The translations under genes were made by a program, and so were the position numbers. Below the pieces are notes generated by a model, which had not been told where the DNA came from, did not search any database, and was given only the letters and a program-made list of their open reading frames with translations. Positions 32,646 to 44,357 of a stretch of 64,000 nt of DNA are shown here, in pieces; the first letter of the stretch is position 1; the number at the start of each line of letters is the position of its first letter. This DNA is from Fragilaria crotonensis (lineage: Eukaryota > Bacillariophyta > Fragilariophyceae > Fragilariales > Fragilariaceae): positions 62,001-126,000 of the forward strand of contig JAKSYS010000078.1 of assembly GCA_022925895.1 (NCBI GenBank). The letters are read 5' to 3'.

Positions 32646-34597
32646 CTACGCCCAAACTCCCGGAACAGTAGGGTACGCCTCGGCCCATCCTGCCTTCATA
32701 ACTTCGTAAAGTTCGGGATGGTGCTCTTCAAATTCCGCAGGACTCTCGGCAAAGCAGACAATGACAGTTCGTACGGCACTCTCCACGACGAACAATGCCA
32801 CATTTGAGATGAATAGGCCGACCAAAAAGGCGAATACGAAGGCAATCCCATGCGACGTGGAGAGGTCACTGCTACTCGTCACAAAAAATCCTCCAACGGC
32901 CATGTCACAAAGAATGGCGAAAAGACCACATATGGCAGCCACACCCAAGTTACAGAATAGGAGGACTCGAAAGACCAACCGGTCGGCAATCAGCGTCGTC
33001 CATCCACGCTGGCGGAATAGATTCATCACGTTCTTTCCAGCTTCAATGTAGGGATATCCATAAAGACCAACGTAGACAAATGCCCAAGAGTTGAAGTATT
33101 CCAACAAGTCGCGGATACAATACAAGACACACTTTTTAGGACAAGAAGGTGGGGAAAGGAGGTTAAAGTCAGAAAAATCGCAAAGATTGAAAGGACAAAC
33201 ATGGTGCACAATCACATCCATACCTCAAGAATACATCCAACAATACTAATGTCTCGTCCATTCCGATTGGAAGACCTTGCAAAGGACTTTAAAACCTCCA
33301 TGATGGACACCAGTAAGGATCCAAGGCAGATGGATCCAAACGAATACGTCATGGCACGAGAAAGCGACGACGCAATCACATTGGGATGAGAGGAAGTGCA
33401 GCAGCAGCAGGATGACGACAGGTCTCCCATGGGAGCAAACCACCACGATCCAACAACACCTGCCGTCGTCACGTGCACCACATTCTTGATGACCTGTTGG
33501 GTCCAATAGAAACCCAACAGGAGAGCTATCATAAGCGCTGGATTCGGAGGATGTGTGTCACACATTTGTCCCGGTTGATAGACGACCGAGTCATCATCCT
33601 TGTGAAGCACAGCGCAAGAGACTTGACCCTCTAAATCTGACTTGGATTGCACTCCAGCAATGGCAATTACCCAAACAATCATGGCAACGAAGGACATGAT
33701 GGAGAATAAAAAGGCTAATCCGTAGGTTGCGGAATTAAACTTCAAGGCCGTGAGAGCCGACTGCAAATTCGCTGCTGCAAAGGCAATGTGTTTCTTGTAG
33801 AAAGCCCAACAGCAAATGGTCACGATGCTGGAAACCAGGGCGAGTACACCATACACGGTTGCAACGCCATCTCCGCTGGGAAGGAGAATGACGTAGATTG
33901 CAAGGAATGTAACTGGGGCGAAGAAGAGTGACATTTTGACGAGAGACTCCGAATAACGCATCATGAGGCTGAGAGTGAGCATGGTCATAATTCCAGCAAT
34001 TCCGTAGGAGATGAGCAAGAAGTACAAAACGTCGAGCCAAGAACCGTCATCAGCGTCGGTGTTATTCGTGAGATCATCACTCAAGTCAGGAGTAGTTGTT
34101 GTTGCAGGTGTTGTTGCAGTTGTTGTATTGGCTGAAACAACGGTGGCAACTTGCCCAATGTATGGAAAGTAAGCAACGGCAACCCCTACCATGGCAAGGC
34201 ACTGTATGAGGAACAATACTGTTGCCCACGCATCACGATACTCACTGGGTTGCATCTCTCCCTTGACATGAATGTGGTGACCTGTGACTGGCACACCATC
34301 CTCGAGATTGGATCCTGAAGCAATATTCATGGATGCCATTGGTACCAGTACAGCACTACCGGTAGTACCGTGATCTGCAACTGCACTCTTATCATTTTTC
34401 AATACCGTGACTGCATTGACATCGACCATGAGAACACTTTCGTCCTGATTGACTGAGTCGTACGCATCATGTTTGACATTGACATAGGCTGTGGCACTTG
34501 TTTCGACTGTGACAGCCTCGGCAAATGCAAGATCTTCATCGTGATCATTGACATCAACACCAGTGTAAACAATACCGTTGGAATGCGCTTTCTTCAT
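32646..34597 (-). CDS. Choline transporter-like protein (CTL/SLC44)
   Basis: Two exons: 34,597-33,224 and 33,131-32,646; the 92-bp intron is phase 0 (GTATGG...CTAAAAAG). The product is about 619 aa. The start is the ATG at 34,597, also shared by the duplicate. A Val/Asp/Ala-rich cytosolic N-terminus of about 120 residues is followed by about ten membrane segments. The CTL hallmark spans the splice junction: SIVGCILE-CVLYCIRDLLEY, then FNSWAFVYVGLYGYPYIEAG. The C-terminal SPAEFEEHHPELYEVM also fits the family (PF04515). These proteins move choline or related organic cations; the substrate here is untested. It is convergent with agmatine deiminase. No frame break. Confidence 0.88.
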
Positions 34598-35590
34598 TGT
34601 TTGCACTTTCTACTTTGCTGTGTCCTGTTTTGTTTGTTATCAGTTCGTGTTGAGAACTTCAGAGTCTGAAGTTTGTACTGTGTCAGTGTGCAGATAATGT
34701 AAGCTAAAAAAAACAAGGTTCAACAAGGCGTCCTTGCACATTGCACATGTACTCGCACTCACTCACTCACACACTGAAAGAGTGGTACTTTGTAATGATC
34801 CTCAGTCAGGTTCGGTATCTCCAAGACTGCAATGACAAGATGAATCAAATGTTCCTTTTGAAACTGTTTGCGTTGTTAGGATTCTGTGGTCTTGAGTCCT
34901 GATGTGTGTGAATGATGTGTGCTTCAATTTCAATTCGCGTGAGATTCTGTTTCCTTCAATATGCATCGATCAGAATTTTTGGATTTGAGTCGGGGATGAC
35001 AGAGTATGGAGTACAGGCAGAGTACATGTACAGTACCTGGTACCTTGGCTGTACCATGGCATCAAGGACTGTAGGGCCATTGCAAATAGGGGGCATATGA
35101 TATGCTGAACATACAAGTCCTGCTACAGTATATTCATAGTAGTATATCATAGGTACATGGTATGCGTATTTGTAGCTACCGGTAGGAGTAGAATCGCCGT
35201 CGTACGGTACGGTACGGTACGATACCGTACTGTAGCACGAGGTAAAACAGGTACTGCAATAAAGTACAGTACAGTACACTACTCCAACTCTCCACACTTC
35301 AGTCTCTGTCTACCGGTATGATATACAGTGATGCAGTACAAGTAGTCCTTTTTTAATTCCACTCTGGGCCTGTCCATGCAAATTTTTCTAAATCCAAGTT
35401 TCCAAGTTTGCAAGTGATCGAACCATGCATAATCGATTTCAACTTCGATTTTCGTAAAAATGAAGGTGTGTCCACGCGAAAATTTTTGTATCGATGTTTT
35501 GAACTCCCAAGTTTCCTTGAACTCCCAAGAAACCCTGTCGAAGATCATGACTACGCTTGTAGTGTATCGGACGTCTCCACATTCTACATG
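34598..35590. other. Upstream region of CTL, part of the duplicated block
   Basis: No gene seen. Positions up to about 35,340 match 40,393-41,110, so this is the shared CTL promoter side. It contains many GTAC/GGTACC palindromes. From about 35,345 the sequence has no partner in copy 2, and two similar GTCCA(T/C)GC(A/G)AAATTTTT words suggest remains of an unassigned repeat. Confidence 0.45.
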
Positions 35591-36375
35591 ATCCAAGAAA
35601 GTATCATGAAGGACTGGTGTACAGAAGACCAAAAGAACTGAGACCGATATCTATCGTTGACTCAGACCATGCCAAGAACACAGACGACAGAAAGAGCATA
35701 TCGTCCGGTCTACATACACTGGGTGGAACACTAGTACATTGGCTGGGAATCGAAAACCCAACATGTTGTGACTCTATCAAGTACAGAAGCGGAATATATT
35801 AGTTTGGCGAAAGGCGCATGTGAAAACAAGTTCATGATGATGATGCTTGACGAGGTCATGCGAAACCCACCATCAGAAGAAAGACTTATTGGAAAAATCT
35901 ACGAAGACAATCTGGGAGCGATTTATTTGGTTAAGAACCAGCCAACATGTCGGAGCAAGAACGAAACACATTGACGTGAGGGTACATTTCATTCGAGAGC
36001 TCGAGGACACTGGATATTTGAAAGTGCACTTTGTTCGTTCAGAAGAAAATGCCGCATACATTCTGAACAAGTACTGCCCTCTGCCCTGCCAAGTTACATA
36101 CCAAACACGCCCAGAACATGAGAAACGGAACTCTAGATTGCTGGAGGGAGGATGTCGAGGATAAGCGTTTACTAACCAACGACAGTACCGGTGAGGATGT
36201 ACTGGCTGTGCAAACAGACAGACATCCAGCACCGGAATCCCGCTTCCGTGGTGGTGTGTACGCGGGAACTACGAAGGGCATTCCGTTGGCAACGCGCACG
36301 ATCCAGAATCTACAGTATCCGAACGACAGTAAATCGCCCGACAAGAAACTACAATTGTTTGATGATGTAGATGGC
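35590..36375 (+). mobile_element. Ty1/Copia retrotransposon fossil (RNase H end and start of 3' LTR)
   Basis: Matches the end of a Copia pol gene: the RNase H words DRKSISSGLHTLGGTLV, LSSTEAEYISLAKGA and VHFIRELEDTGYLKVHFV are present in order, followed by a purine-rich tract (GGAGGGAGGA near 36,141) and TGTCGAGG, a likely LTR start near 36,151. Only the 3' end of the element remains and it is broken in a few places. It lies in the extra DNA of duplication copy 1, so it arrived after the tandem duplication or was lost from copy 2. Confidence 0.75.
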
Positions 36376-36470
36376 GATTGTACGGGGTACACAATCGCGG
36401 CCTACCGGCCGGGATACGGTGACAACCCGATAATTAGTTCACATTTTTGTTTTAGTTTTAGATGGCGACG
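36376..36470 (+). repeat. LINE 3'-tail-like motif, copy c
   Basis: GGGGTACACAATCGCGG, the CGGCCTACCGGCCG palindrome, GATACGGTGACAACCC, ATAATTAGTTC and a T-rich end, close to the tail of the LINE at 14,244-14,323. It lies directly after the Copia fossil; no LINE coding sequence is attached. Confidence 0.6.
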
Positions 36471-36717
36471 ATTGGACGACTGTAAGTAAGAGAGAAAGGA
36501 GAGTTCAAAGAGGAGTTAAGATCATCTCCAACCAAGACAAGAGATCCCTGTCTGGGAAGGTTAGCAGGACTGATCTGAGACAAGGAAGTAACTAAAGTAG
36601 TTACTATATTTGGAACCGGAATTTAGAGTCGGTGGTATTGTCAACTTATCACTTATCTACAGTGTGGTAGAGTTTGTACGTGCGTACGAGGCAGGAGATA
36701 TCTGGGATTCACAACAA

Positions 36718-37270
36718 GGAGGTTCCGGAAAATCTTCTTTTATACCAGTAGATGACCGTTATCCCTGCGTGCATTTCATTTTCGAATAAAAACGATTTAA
36801 GGATATCAGTTTGGTAGTAGGAATCTTCCTTTCAGAAAATTTAAGAAAGTTTAAGAAAATTTAAGAAGATTTCAGAAGCTAAAACTGTCTTCTGTACAGA
36901 TAAGAAAGTTAAAGCATATATAAGATAGTTTAAGAAGATTAAAATAGCTTAAGAAGAATTAAGAAAGTTTAAGAAAATACACGAATATTTAAGATGCTTC
37001 AAATGTCCGAACAAAAATCCATCTTGGGACTCTTAGACTACTACTATGCCCGCGCCCTTAGAAAAATCACATTCCCTTGTTACACCGGAAGCATCATTTG
37101 AAAGATTATTTGAGCTACTTTAATCTTCTGAGAAGGCTCAGGATCATTTCGGTAAAAGCAAAGTTCCATATTTAAGATTCCATCATAGTATTTCGGAGTA
37201 TCTCAAGCTTAACCCTGAAAAAAATCCGTGAGTAACAGCAAGACGGTTTAGAAGTTATTCCGGAACCTCC
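36718..37270. mobile_element. MITE-like element with 13-bp terminal inverted repeats
   Basis: GGAGGTTCCGGAA at 36,718-36,730 is exactly inverted at 37,258-37,270, and the similarity extends weakly inward (TTCT near both ends). The inside is AT-rich with many TTTAAGAAA words between 36,830 and 36,990. No clear target duplication was found, so the assignment is tentative. Confidence 0.45.
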
Positions 37271-37369
37271 AGGTCGAGCCAAACTGCAATCGTCGAGTCC
37301 AATAGAATCTCAGAATTAGCTTGTAATATTTGGTTTTATGAAGTATGACATATATCTTCGGACTTGAAT

Positions 37370-37655
37370 TTTGGAACAGTAGAGAACAGATCAGCATTTT
37401 GACTTGCACTTCTGCTTCTGCTCTCTGTGAACATTTTATCTATGACGAAGCATCCTTCGTCATACTTCGTACACAGTGCTCAAGTAAGACTATAACAAGT
37501 TTGAAAGTGCTACAACTGCAATCTTTCCGCCGACAAAGGTCAGCAAAAAGGACGCTTTCCTTCAGTCGCATCGTCATGGCTTGTTCCTTTCACTCTGATC
37601 GGTATTTTCGTCCTGCATACTTTCTCATTCTGTCACTCGCTGTTGTGAGTACAGC
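37370..37655 (+). pseudogene. Truncated 5' end of the M3 oligopeptidase gene
   Basis: Matches 41,343-41,655, the promoter-side sequence, first exon and intron donor (GTGAGTACAGCG) of the oligopeptidase. The start ATG is lost (AACAAG where the intact copy has AATGAAG). It ends abruptly at the duplication junction and continues as agmatine deiminase sequence. Confidence 0.82.
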
Positions 37656-38439
37656 GCCCAAACTCTATTTCTGGGTTCAACGTACCGTTGATGTTTAGAT
37701 CCGAGACAATGCCCTGATTATTGTCCGTTATGAGAATGGTAGCCTGCTTATTGAAAATTATGCGTCCTATGGAAGGGGAGGCAAGGCTGATTACTGGAAA
37801 GACAATATGGTGCCGATTCGTGTGGCACAGAGTTTGGAACTACCGCGTCTCGATATTCCCATGATCCACAAGGGAGGTTCCTTTGACATTGATGGCAACA
37901 GGACCTTGATGGCTACGAAAAATCTTGCATCCTGAATCAGAACCTCAATCCAGGAATGACACAGGCCGATGCGGAGGCAATCTTTCGCAAGTATTTGGGT
38001 GTCACCAACTTTATATGGCTCGAGGGTGAACGCGACATTGACGTTACTGGCAATTATGCGGATGGGATGGCTCGCCTTGTGGGCAACAACACGATTAATA
38101 CTCTCCACCCCCGACGATATTGCCAACACTTATGAATACGACGAGCTCGTCGAGGCTTGTAACGCCAACGCCGAAGCATACACCATCGTACACCTGCCCA
38201 CGACAAACAAAACAATTTTGAATAGTGGAGTTGAGGGGATCTATGTGAAATACCATGTTGGAAATGATGTGGTACTTGTACCCACCTACAATGATCCCAT
38301 GGACCAGGAGGCGATACGAATCTTGGGTCAAGTCTATCCGTCCCGCCGAGTGGTTGGAATCAATATAGAACAGGCTCATGTCGCTGGAGGAGCAGTGCAC
38401 TGTGTCACACAGCAGCAGCCGATAGCAATGATGCGCTAG
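37656..38439 (+). pseudogene. Agmatine deiminase, 5'-truncated decayed copy
   Basis: Corresponds to 31,597-32,378, so the first third is absent. The frame is disrupted near 37,920-37,970 and the start region contains a stop (GTTTAG). Catalytic positions have changed: EGG is KGG (IHKGGSFDIDG) and DDHIDG is GNYADG, losing both the Glu and the His. The terminal GGAVHCVTQQQP with the Cys is kept. It is not an enzyme in its present state. From 37,969 a 156-codon frame remains open to the normal stop. Confidence 0.88.
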
Positions 38440-38707
38440 AGAAAATCACACGGAAATGGGGAGGTTGCAAAAATTAAGAATGCCTAATATGCAGCGACTG
38501 TAATTTGAGACACTCCTTGACGTTATTTTACATGACTAAACATGCATAGCGAGTGGTCGGAACGTTTGTCGTGCCATGCATTTGTCGAAAACAATGAATC
38601 CCACCTATCGTTCTTATATACAGAGTATAAGAACAGTGCCTCGTGAGTCAGGAAAGACATGCTACTAGTAGCTCGAGTGTAACTCTACATGTATGGTTCA
38701 GTTTTTC

Positions 38708-40392
38708 CCTAAGCCAAACTCCCGGATTGATAGGGTACGCCACGGCCCATAATGCCTTCATAATTTCGTAAAGTTCGGGATGGTGCTCTTCGAACTCCGC
38801 AGGACTCTCGGCAAAGCAGACAATGACAGTTCGTACGGCACTCTCCACGACGAACAGTGCCACATTATGGATGAATACGCCGACCAAAAAGGCAACAACG
38901 AAGGCAATCCCATGCGACGAGGTCATTGTCACTCGTCACAAAGAATCCTCGAACGGCCATGTGACAAAGAATGGCGAAAAATTCACAAACGACAACCACG
39001 CCAATATCACAGAATACAGGGACCCGAAAGACCAACCGGTCGGCAATCAGCGTCGTCCATCCACGCTGGCGGAACAGATTCATCACGCTCTTTCCAGCTT
39101 CAATGCAGGGATAGCCATAAAGACCAACGTAGACGAATGCCCAAGAATTGAAGTATTCTATCAAGTTGCGGATACAATACAAGACACACTTTTTCAATAC
39201 AAGAAGGTGGGAAAAGGGAGTTAAGTCAGAATAACCGCAAAAAATCCAAGAACAAACACGGGGCACAATCACAACCATACCTCAAGAATACATCCAACGA
39301 TGCTAATGTCGCGCCCATTCTGATTGGAAGACCTTGCAAAGGACTTTGAAACGTCCATGATGGACACCAACAATGATCAAGGCAGATGGATCCAAACGAA
39401 AACGTCATGGCACGAGAAAGCGACGCAATCACATTACAATGAGATTTAGTGCAGCGGCAGCAGCAGGATGACGACGGGTCTCCCATGGGAGTAAACCACC
39501 ACGATCCAACAACACCTGGCGTCGTCACGTGCACCACAAGCTTGATGTTCTGCTGGGTGATATAGAAACATTTCATAAGATATAACACGAGTCCTGGATT
39601 CGGAGGATGCGTGTTACACATTCGTCCCGGTTGATAGACGACCGAGTCATCATCCTTGTGAAGCACAGCGCAAGAAACTTTGCCCTCTAGATCTGACTTG
39701 GATTGCTCTCCAACAAGGAGAATTAGACAAACAATCATGGCAACGAAGGACACGATGGAGGATAAAAAGAGGAATCCGTAGGTTGCGGAATTAAACTTCA
39801 AGGCCGTGAGCCTGAGAGTGAGCATGGTCATAATTCCAGCAATTCCGTAGGAGATGAGCAAGAAGTACAAAAAGTCTAGCCATGAACCGTCGTCAGCGTC
39901 GGGAGGAGTTGTTGTAGTAGTATTGGCTGAAACAACGGTGGCAATTTGACCAATGTATGGAAAGCAAGCAATGGCAACCCCTACCATGGCAAGGCACTGC
40001 ATGAGGAACAATACTGTCGCCCACGCATCACGATACTCGCTGGGCTGTATCTCTCCCTTGACGTGAATGTGGTGACCTGTGACAGGCACACCATCCTCGA
40101 GATTGGATCCTGAAGCAATATTCATGGATGCCATTGGTACCGGTACAGCAGCACCGGTAGTACCGTGAGCAGCAACTGCGCTCTCATCATTTTTCAATAC
40201 CGTGACTGCGTTGACATCGACGATGAAAACACTTTTGTCCTGACTGACTGAGTCGTACGCATCATGTTTGACATTGACATAGGCTGTGGCACTTGTTTCG
40301 ACTGTGACAGCCTCGGCAAATGCAAGATCTTCATCGTGATCATTGACATCAACACCAGTGTAAACAATACCGTTGGAATGTGATTTCTTCAT
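38708..40392 (-). pseudogene. CTL/SLC44 choline transporter-like, decayed copy
   Basis: Same two-exon plan as 32,646-34,597 and the same N-terminus (MKKSHSNGIVYTGVDVND). Exon 1 lacks about 215 bp found in the intact gene (33,752-33,968), removing membrane segments from SLMMRYSE to FAAANLQSA; the joint reads MLTLRLTALKF and stays in frame. A frame shift follows after SFGSICL near 39,380, and another lies in exon 2 after FFVTSDNDL near 38,930. The promoter-side sequence is well conserved, so it may still be transcribed. Confidence 0.85.
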
Positions 40393-41110
40393 AGTTTGCT
40401 CTTTCTGGTTTTTTTTGTTGTCAGCTCGTGTTGAGAACTTTTAGTCTGAAGTCTACAGTTTGCAGATAATGTAAGCTAAAAAAACCAAGGTTCAACAAAT
40501 CGTAAAAGCACATTGCACTAGTAATCGCACTCACTCTCTCTCACACACTCAGCGCGTAACTGGAAGAGTGGTACTTGCAGTAATCCTCAGGTTCGATATC
40601 TCCAAGACTGCAATGCCAAGATCAATCAAGTGTTCCTTTCGAAACGCTGTTTCCTTTGTTAGGATTGTGTGGTCCTTGAGTCCTGATGTGTGTGTGAAGC
40701 ATATGTGTACTGGTTCAATTTCAATTCGCGTGAGATTCTGCTTTGTTTCAATTCGATCAGAACATTTGGATTTTAGTCGGGGATGAAAGAGTATGTACAG
40801 GCGTACAGGCAGAGTACATGTACCTTGTGCGATGGTATTGTATGATACAAGGACGGTAGGGCCGTAGCAAATAGTCTTTATCATACACGTACAGTCCTTG
40901 TATATACATACGTACTACGTACATGCTATTCGTATTTGTAGCTACCGGTAGGAGTAGAATCGCCGTAGTACGGTACACTACTGTAGCACGATGTAGAACA
41001 GGTACTGCAATAAAGTACAATACAGTACAGTAGAATACTCCAACTCTCCACACTTCAGTCTTATGTCTACTGTACCGGTATGATATACTGTATACACACA
41101 TACATTGATA

Positions 41111-41489
41111 GGAAAATACTGTATTCGGGGTACAAGTACACTCCAGTGCATCGACTGGTACTGAGTACTGTACGGAGTACCAATGTTTATCATTACCGGT
41201 CCAGAGAGTACGAGTGACTGTGGTAGGGCGTTCGGCTGGAGCCGACTGGTGACGTGTTGACGTATTGCGTATTGTAAATCCAATGCACGCATTGCTCAGC
41301 GTGGATGACACAGCATCATGTGATTTTCGAACATTGGGAACAGATGATACAGAACAAGATCTCCTATCCTACAGACCTGAGCACTTTGACTTGTTCTCCT
41401 GCTTCTGTTGTCTGCTAACATTTTACATTGCATCTACGACAACGACGAAGCATCCTTCGTACTTCGTACACTGTGCTCAAGTAAGAATA
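41111..41489 (+). other. Upstream region of the oligopeptidase gene
   Basis: No gene seen. The last 150 bp are duplicated at 37,370. An inverted GAAGCATCCTTC/CGTACTTCG stretch lies near 41,447. Presumed promoter. Confidence 0.4.
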
Positions 41490-44138
41490 ATGAAGTTTGA
41501 AAGTGCTACTTCTACTGCTGCAACCGCCACCTTTAACGCAACAACGATCAGCAAAAGGACGCTTTTCCTCAATCTCATCGTCATGGCTTCTACCTTTCAC
41601 TCTGTTCGGTCCTTTTCGTCCACCATACTTTCTCATTCCATCAGTCGCAGTGAGTACAGCGTACCGTACTTGTTTCTCCTGCGTTTCCTCCTGTTTGCTC
41701 TGTATTAATCCTGTTGCAGATGTCACTCACCTCTCTACTATGAATAGGACCATTCTCAGCAGTTCAAGTTCGCGGTGGTGCGTCTTCCCGCAGCAGCATT
41801 ACCAGGCTCATGGCAGCCATGTCCACGACCACTAGTTCCAGCATGGAGACTGCCACCGCTGCCACCAACAGTTACAATCCATTGAAGGAACAGCAAGGGC
41901 TCCCCAAATTCGCTTCGATTCAACCATCTCACTTGACACCCGCTGTTTCGGAATTGATTGAAACGATGGAAGCGGAATTTACTGAATTGGAACACAAATT
42001 GGAAGAATTGGCAAAGAGTAGTAGTGATGATTCCTCCAAAACATCGATTGACTACGATCAAGTCTTGCCTCAAGTTGAAAAGTTACAATTCCCAGTCGGG
42101 TACGTGTGGGGAGTTGCAGGTCATTTGAATGGTGTCAAGAATGGAGATGAATTGCGTGCCGCCTATGAAGAAAATCAGCCAAAGGTGGTGCAAAGTATGA
42201 CCAAATTTTCACAATCCAGTGCACTGTACAACGCTCTTTCCGCGTTATCGTCAGAATTGAAAGGTGATGACTTTGAGACATCTCAGAAAGCGAGAGCCGT
42301 CGAGATATCTCTCCGATCCATGAAATTGGGCGGTGTCGGTTTGGAAGGTGAAGACAAGGAAAAATTCAACAGCATGAAGATGCGTCTGGCCGAACTTAGT
42401 ACGCAGTTCTCCAACAACGTCCTTGATGCCACCAAGGCATTCTCACTCACAGTGGACGATCCCACCAAGGTGCAAGGTGTTCCAGCATCCGCCAAGGCCA
42501 TGTGGGCACAGGCCCACGTGCAAGCACAGAAGAAGGAGGGTGAAACTGGCGACATTGTCATGGACCCGGAGAAAGGTCCATGGCGTCTAACCCTGGACAT
42601 GCCATCCTACATTGCCGTCATGTCGCATTTGCCAGACCGCGACCTACGAGAACAAGTGTACCGGGCCTCTGTGACTCGCGCCTCTGAGTTTTCTTCCGAT
42701 GCCAGCAAGAACAACATTCCGATTATCTATGAGATTCTTAAACTCAAACGAAAGATGTCAAACTTGTTGGGCTTTGACAACTATGCTGAACAATCGTTGG
42801 CTGCTAAGATGGCATCATCAGTCGATGCTGTGGCAGAATTGGCTGACGTGATTGGGAAAGAGGCACTCCCCGTGGCCGAGGCGGAACTTGCTGAGATTTT
42901 GGCTCTTGCCAAGGAACTCCAACCGGACGTGTATGCCCACGTCGAGAAGCTCATGCCATGGGACACCACGTACTTTTCGGAACGATTGAAGGAAAAGAAA
43001 TTCGATCTCACCGAAGAACAGCTCCGTCCCTATTTCGCACTTCCTAATGTTCTGGAGGGTCTCTTTGGGCTCGTGGAGCGCATCTTTAACATTCGAGTCA
43101 AGGCTGCGGACGGTGAGGCGGAGGTGTGGCATCCAGATGTTGGTTTCTTCAACGTCTACGACGTGGATTCCGACCAACACATTGCGTCCTTCTATTTGGA
43201 TCCATACTCGAGACCCGAGGACAAACGAGGAGGCGCATGGATGGATGTTTGCATTGGCAAATCCGAGGCACTCAAGCGAGATATCCCAGTTGCGTACTTG
43301 ACATGCAACGGCTCTCCACCAGTTGGTGAAACTCCAAGTCTCATGTCCTTCCGTGAAGTTGAAACACTATTTCATGAATTTGGTACGATCTATTCCTTCT
43401 CCATTGTATGTTGGCAGATTGTCCTTTCACAACGTTTCTAACTTTTTTGTCCCATGATTGCATCTATGTATTCCAGGTCACGGCTTGCAGCACATGTTAA
43501 CTAAGGCTACCGTCGGCGATGTTGCTGGAATCAACGGTGTGGAGTGGGATGCCGTCGAGCTTCCTTCCCAATTCATGGAAAACTGGTGCTACGATCGTCC
43601 CACCGTCTATGGATTCGCCAAACACTACGAAACCGGGGAACCGCTGCCTGAAGAGATGTTTCAGAAGTTGTGCGATCAAAAGACTTTCAACGCCGGCATG
43701 ATGTCTTGCCGCCAGCTCCTTTTCGGTCAGCTTGACATGGAACTGTATTCCAACTATGACGCTGAAGCTGGCGAACGGGGAGAGGGTGAGAGCATCTTTG
43801 ATGTTCACCGTCGCATCGCTCAAAGGTACACACCCTATTCCTTGCCGTTGGAAGAAGATCGATTCCTCTGTACCTTCAGCCACATCTTTGCCGGTGGATA
43901 CGCCGCTGGATACTACAGTTACAAGTGGGCCGAAGTCATGTCCGCCGACGCCTTTGGTGCCTTTGAGGATGTTGGTTTGGACAACCAAGATGAGGTGCGA
44001 CGCGTGGGTATGCGATTCCGTGACACTGTGCTTAGTTTGGGTGGTGGTGTGCCTCCCATGGAAGTATTTGAGAGATTCCGCGGTCGTCAACCTACTCCTG
44101 AGGCGTTGTTGAGACACAACGGACTCCTCTCCCACTAG
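41490..44138 (+). CDS. M3-family zinc oligopeptidase (oligopeptidase A/thimet type)
   Basis: Exons are 41,490-41,649, 41,760-43,382 and 43,477-44,138; the introns are 110 and 94 bp. The product is about 814 aa, starting [15 protein letters not shown]. The N-terminal 70 residues are Ser/Thr/Arg-rich with a hydrophobic patch ([12 protein letters not shown]), suggesting organelle import, target undecided. The mature part begins near [20 protein letters not shown]. The zinc motif HEFGH (in FHEFGHGLQH) is assembled across intron 2, with the third ligand expected in the following [18 protein letters not shown] region. PF01432 enzymes cut peptides of about 5-20 residues, including cleaved transit peptides in organelles. 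The first acceptor is a CAGCAG tandem site. No frame break. A truncated 5' duplicate lies at 37,370. Confidence 0.92.
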
Positions 44139-44357
44139 ATTATTCGAATAAAGTAGAGTTCATCGAAGTTGTCTCGGGTTAAAAGGTGATAAAGGAGTGG
44201 GACGATTGGAAACATTATCAAATACAGCTATAACCCTTAAGGTGCCTCGTAGTCGACGCAATTGAGGTAGCTTATGCGTGTGACACATACCGTGCATTGT
44301 TGTAGTTTCGTAATGTTGTGTTCATCAATGTAATGCAGTACGACTGTCGTGTGTTTA

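Larger units (their letters stand above)
31590..37655 (+). repeat. Tandem duplication block, copy 1
   Basis: Runs from within agmatine deiminase, across CTL and its upstream region, to a truncated 5' end of the oligopeptidase gene (about 37,370-37,655). Compared with copy 2 (37,656-41,655) it carries about 2 kb of extra inserted DNA at roughly 35,340-37,370 (Copia fossil, LINE tail, MITE-like element). Confidence 0.85.
37656..41655 (+). repeat. Tandem duplication block, copy 2
   Basis: A direct copy of 31,590-37,655 without the 2-kb insertion. It starts in agmatine deiminase and ends in the first intron of the intact oligopeptidase gene. Confidence 0.85.

Noticed and set aside
36118-36489. 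123-codon frame after the Copia RNase H
   Set aside because: It runs through the presumed LTR and the LINE tail motif, so it is not treated as a gene.
42283-43180. Minus-strand frames across the oligopeptidase
   Set aside because: Antisense shadows of a conserved M3 domain.
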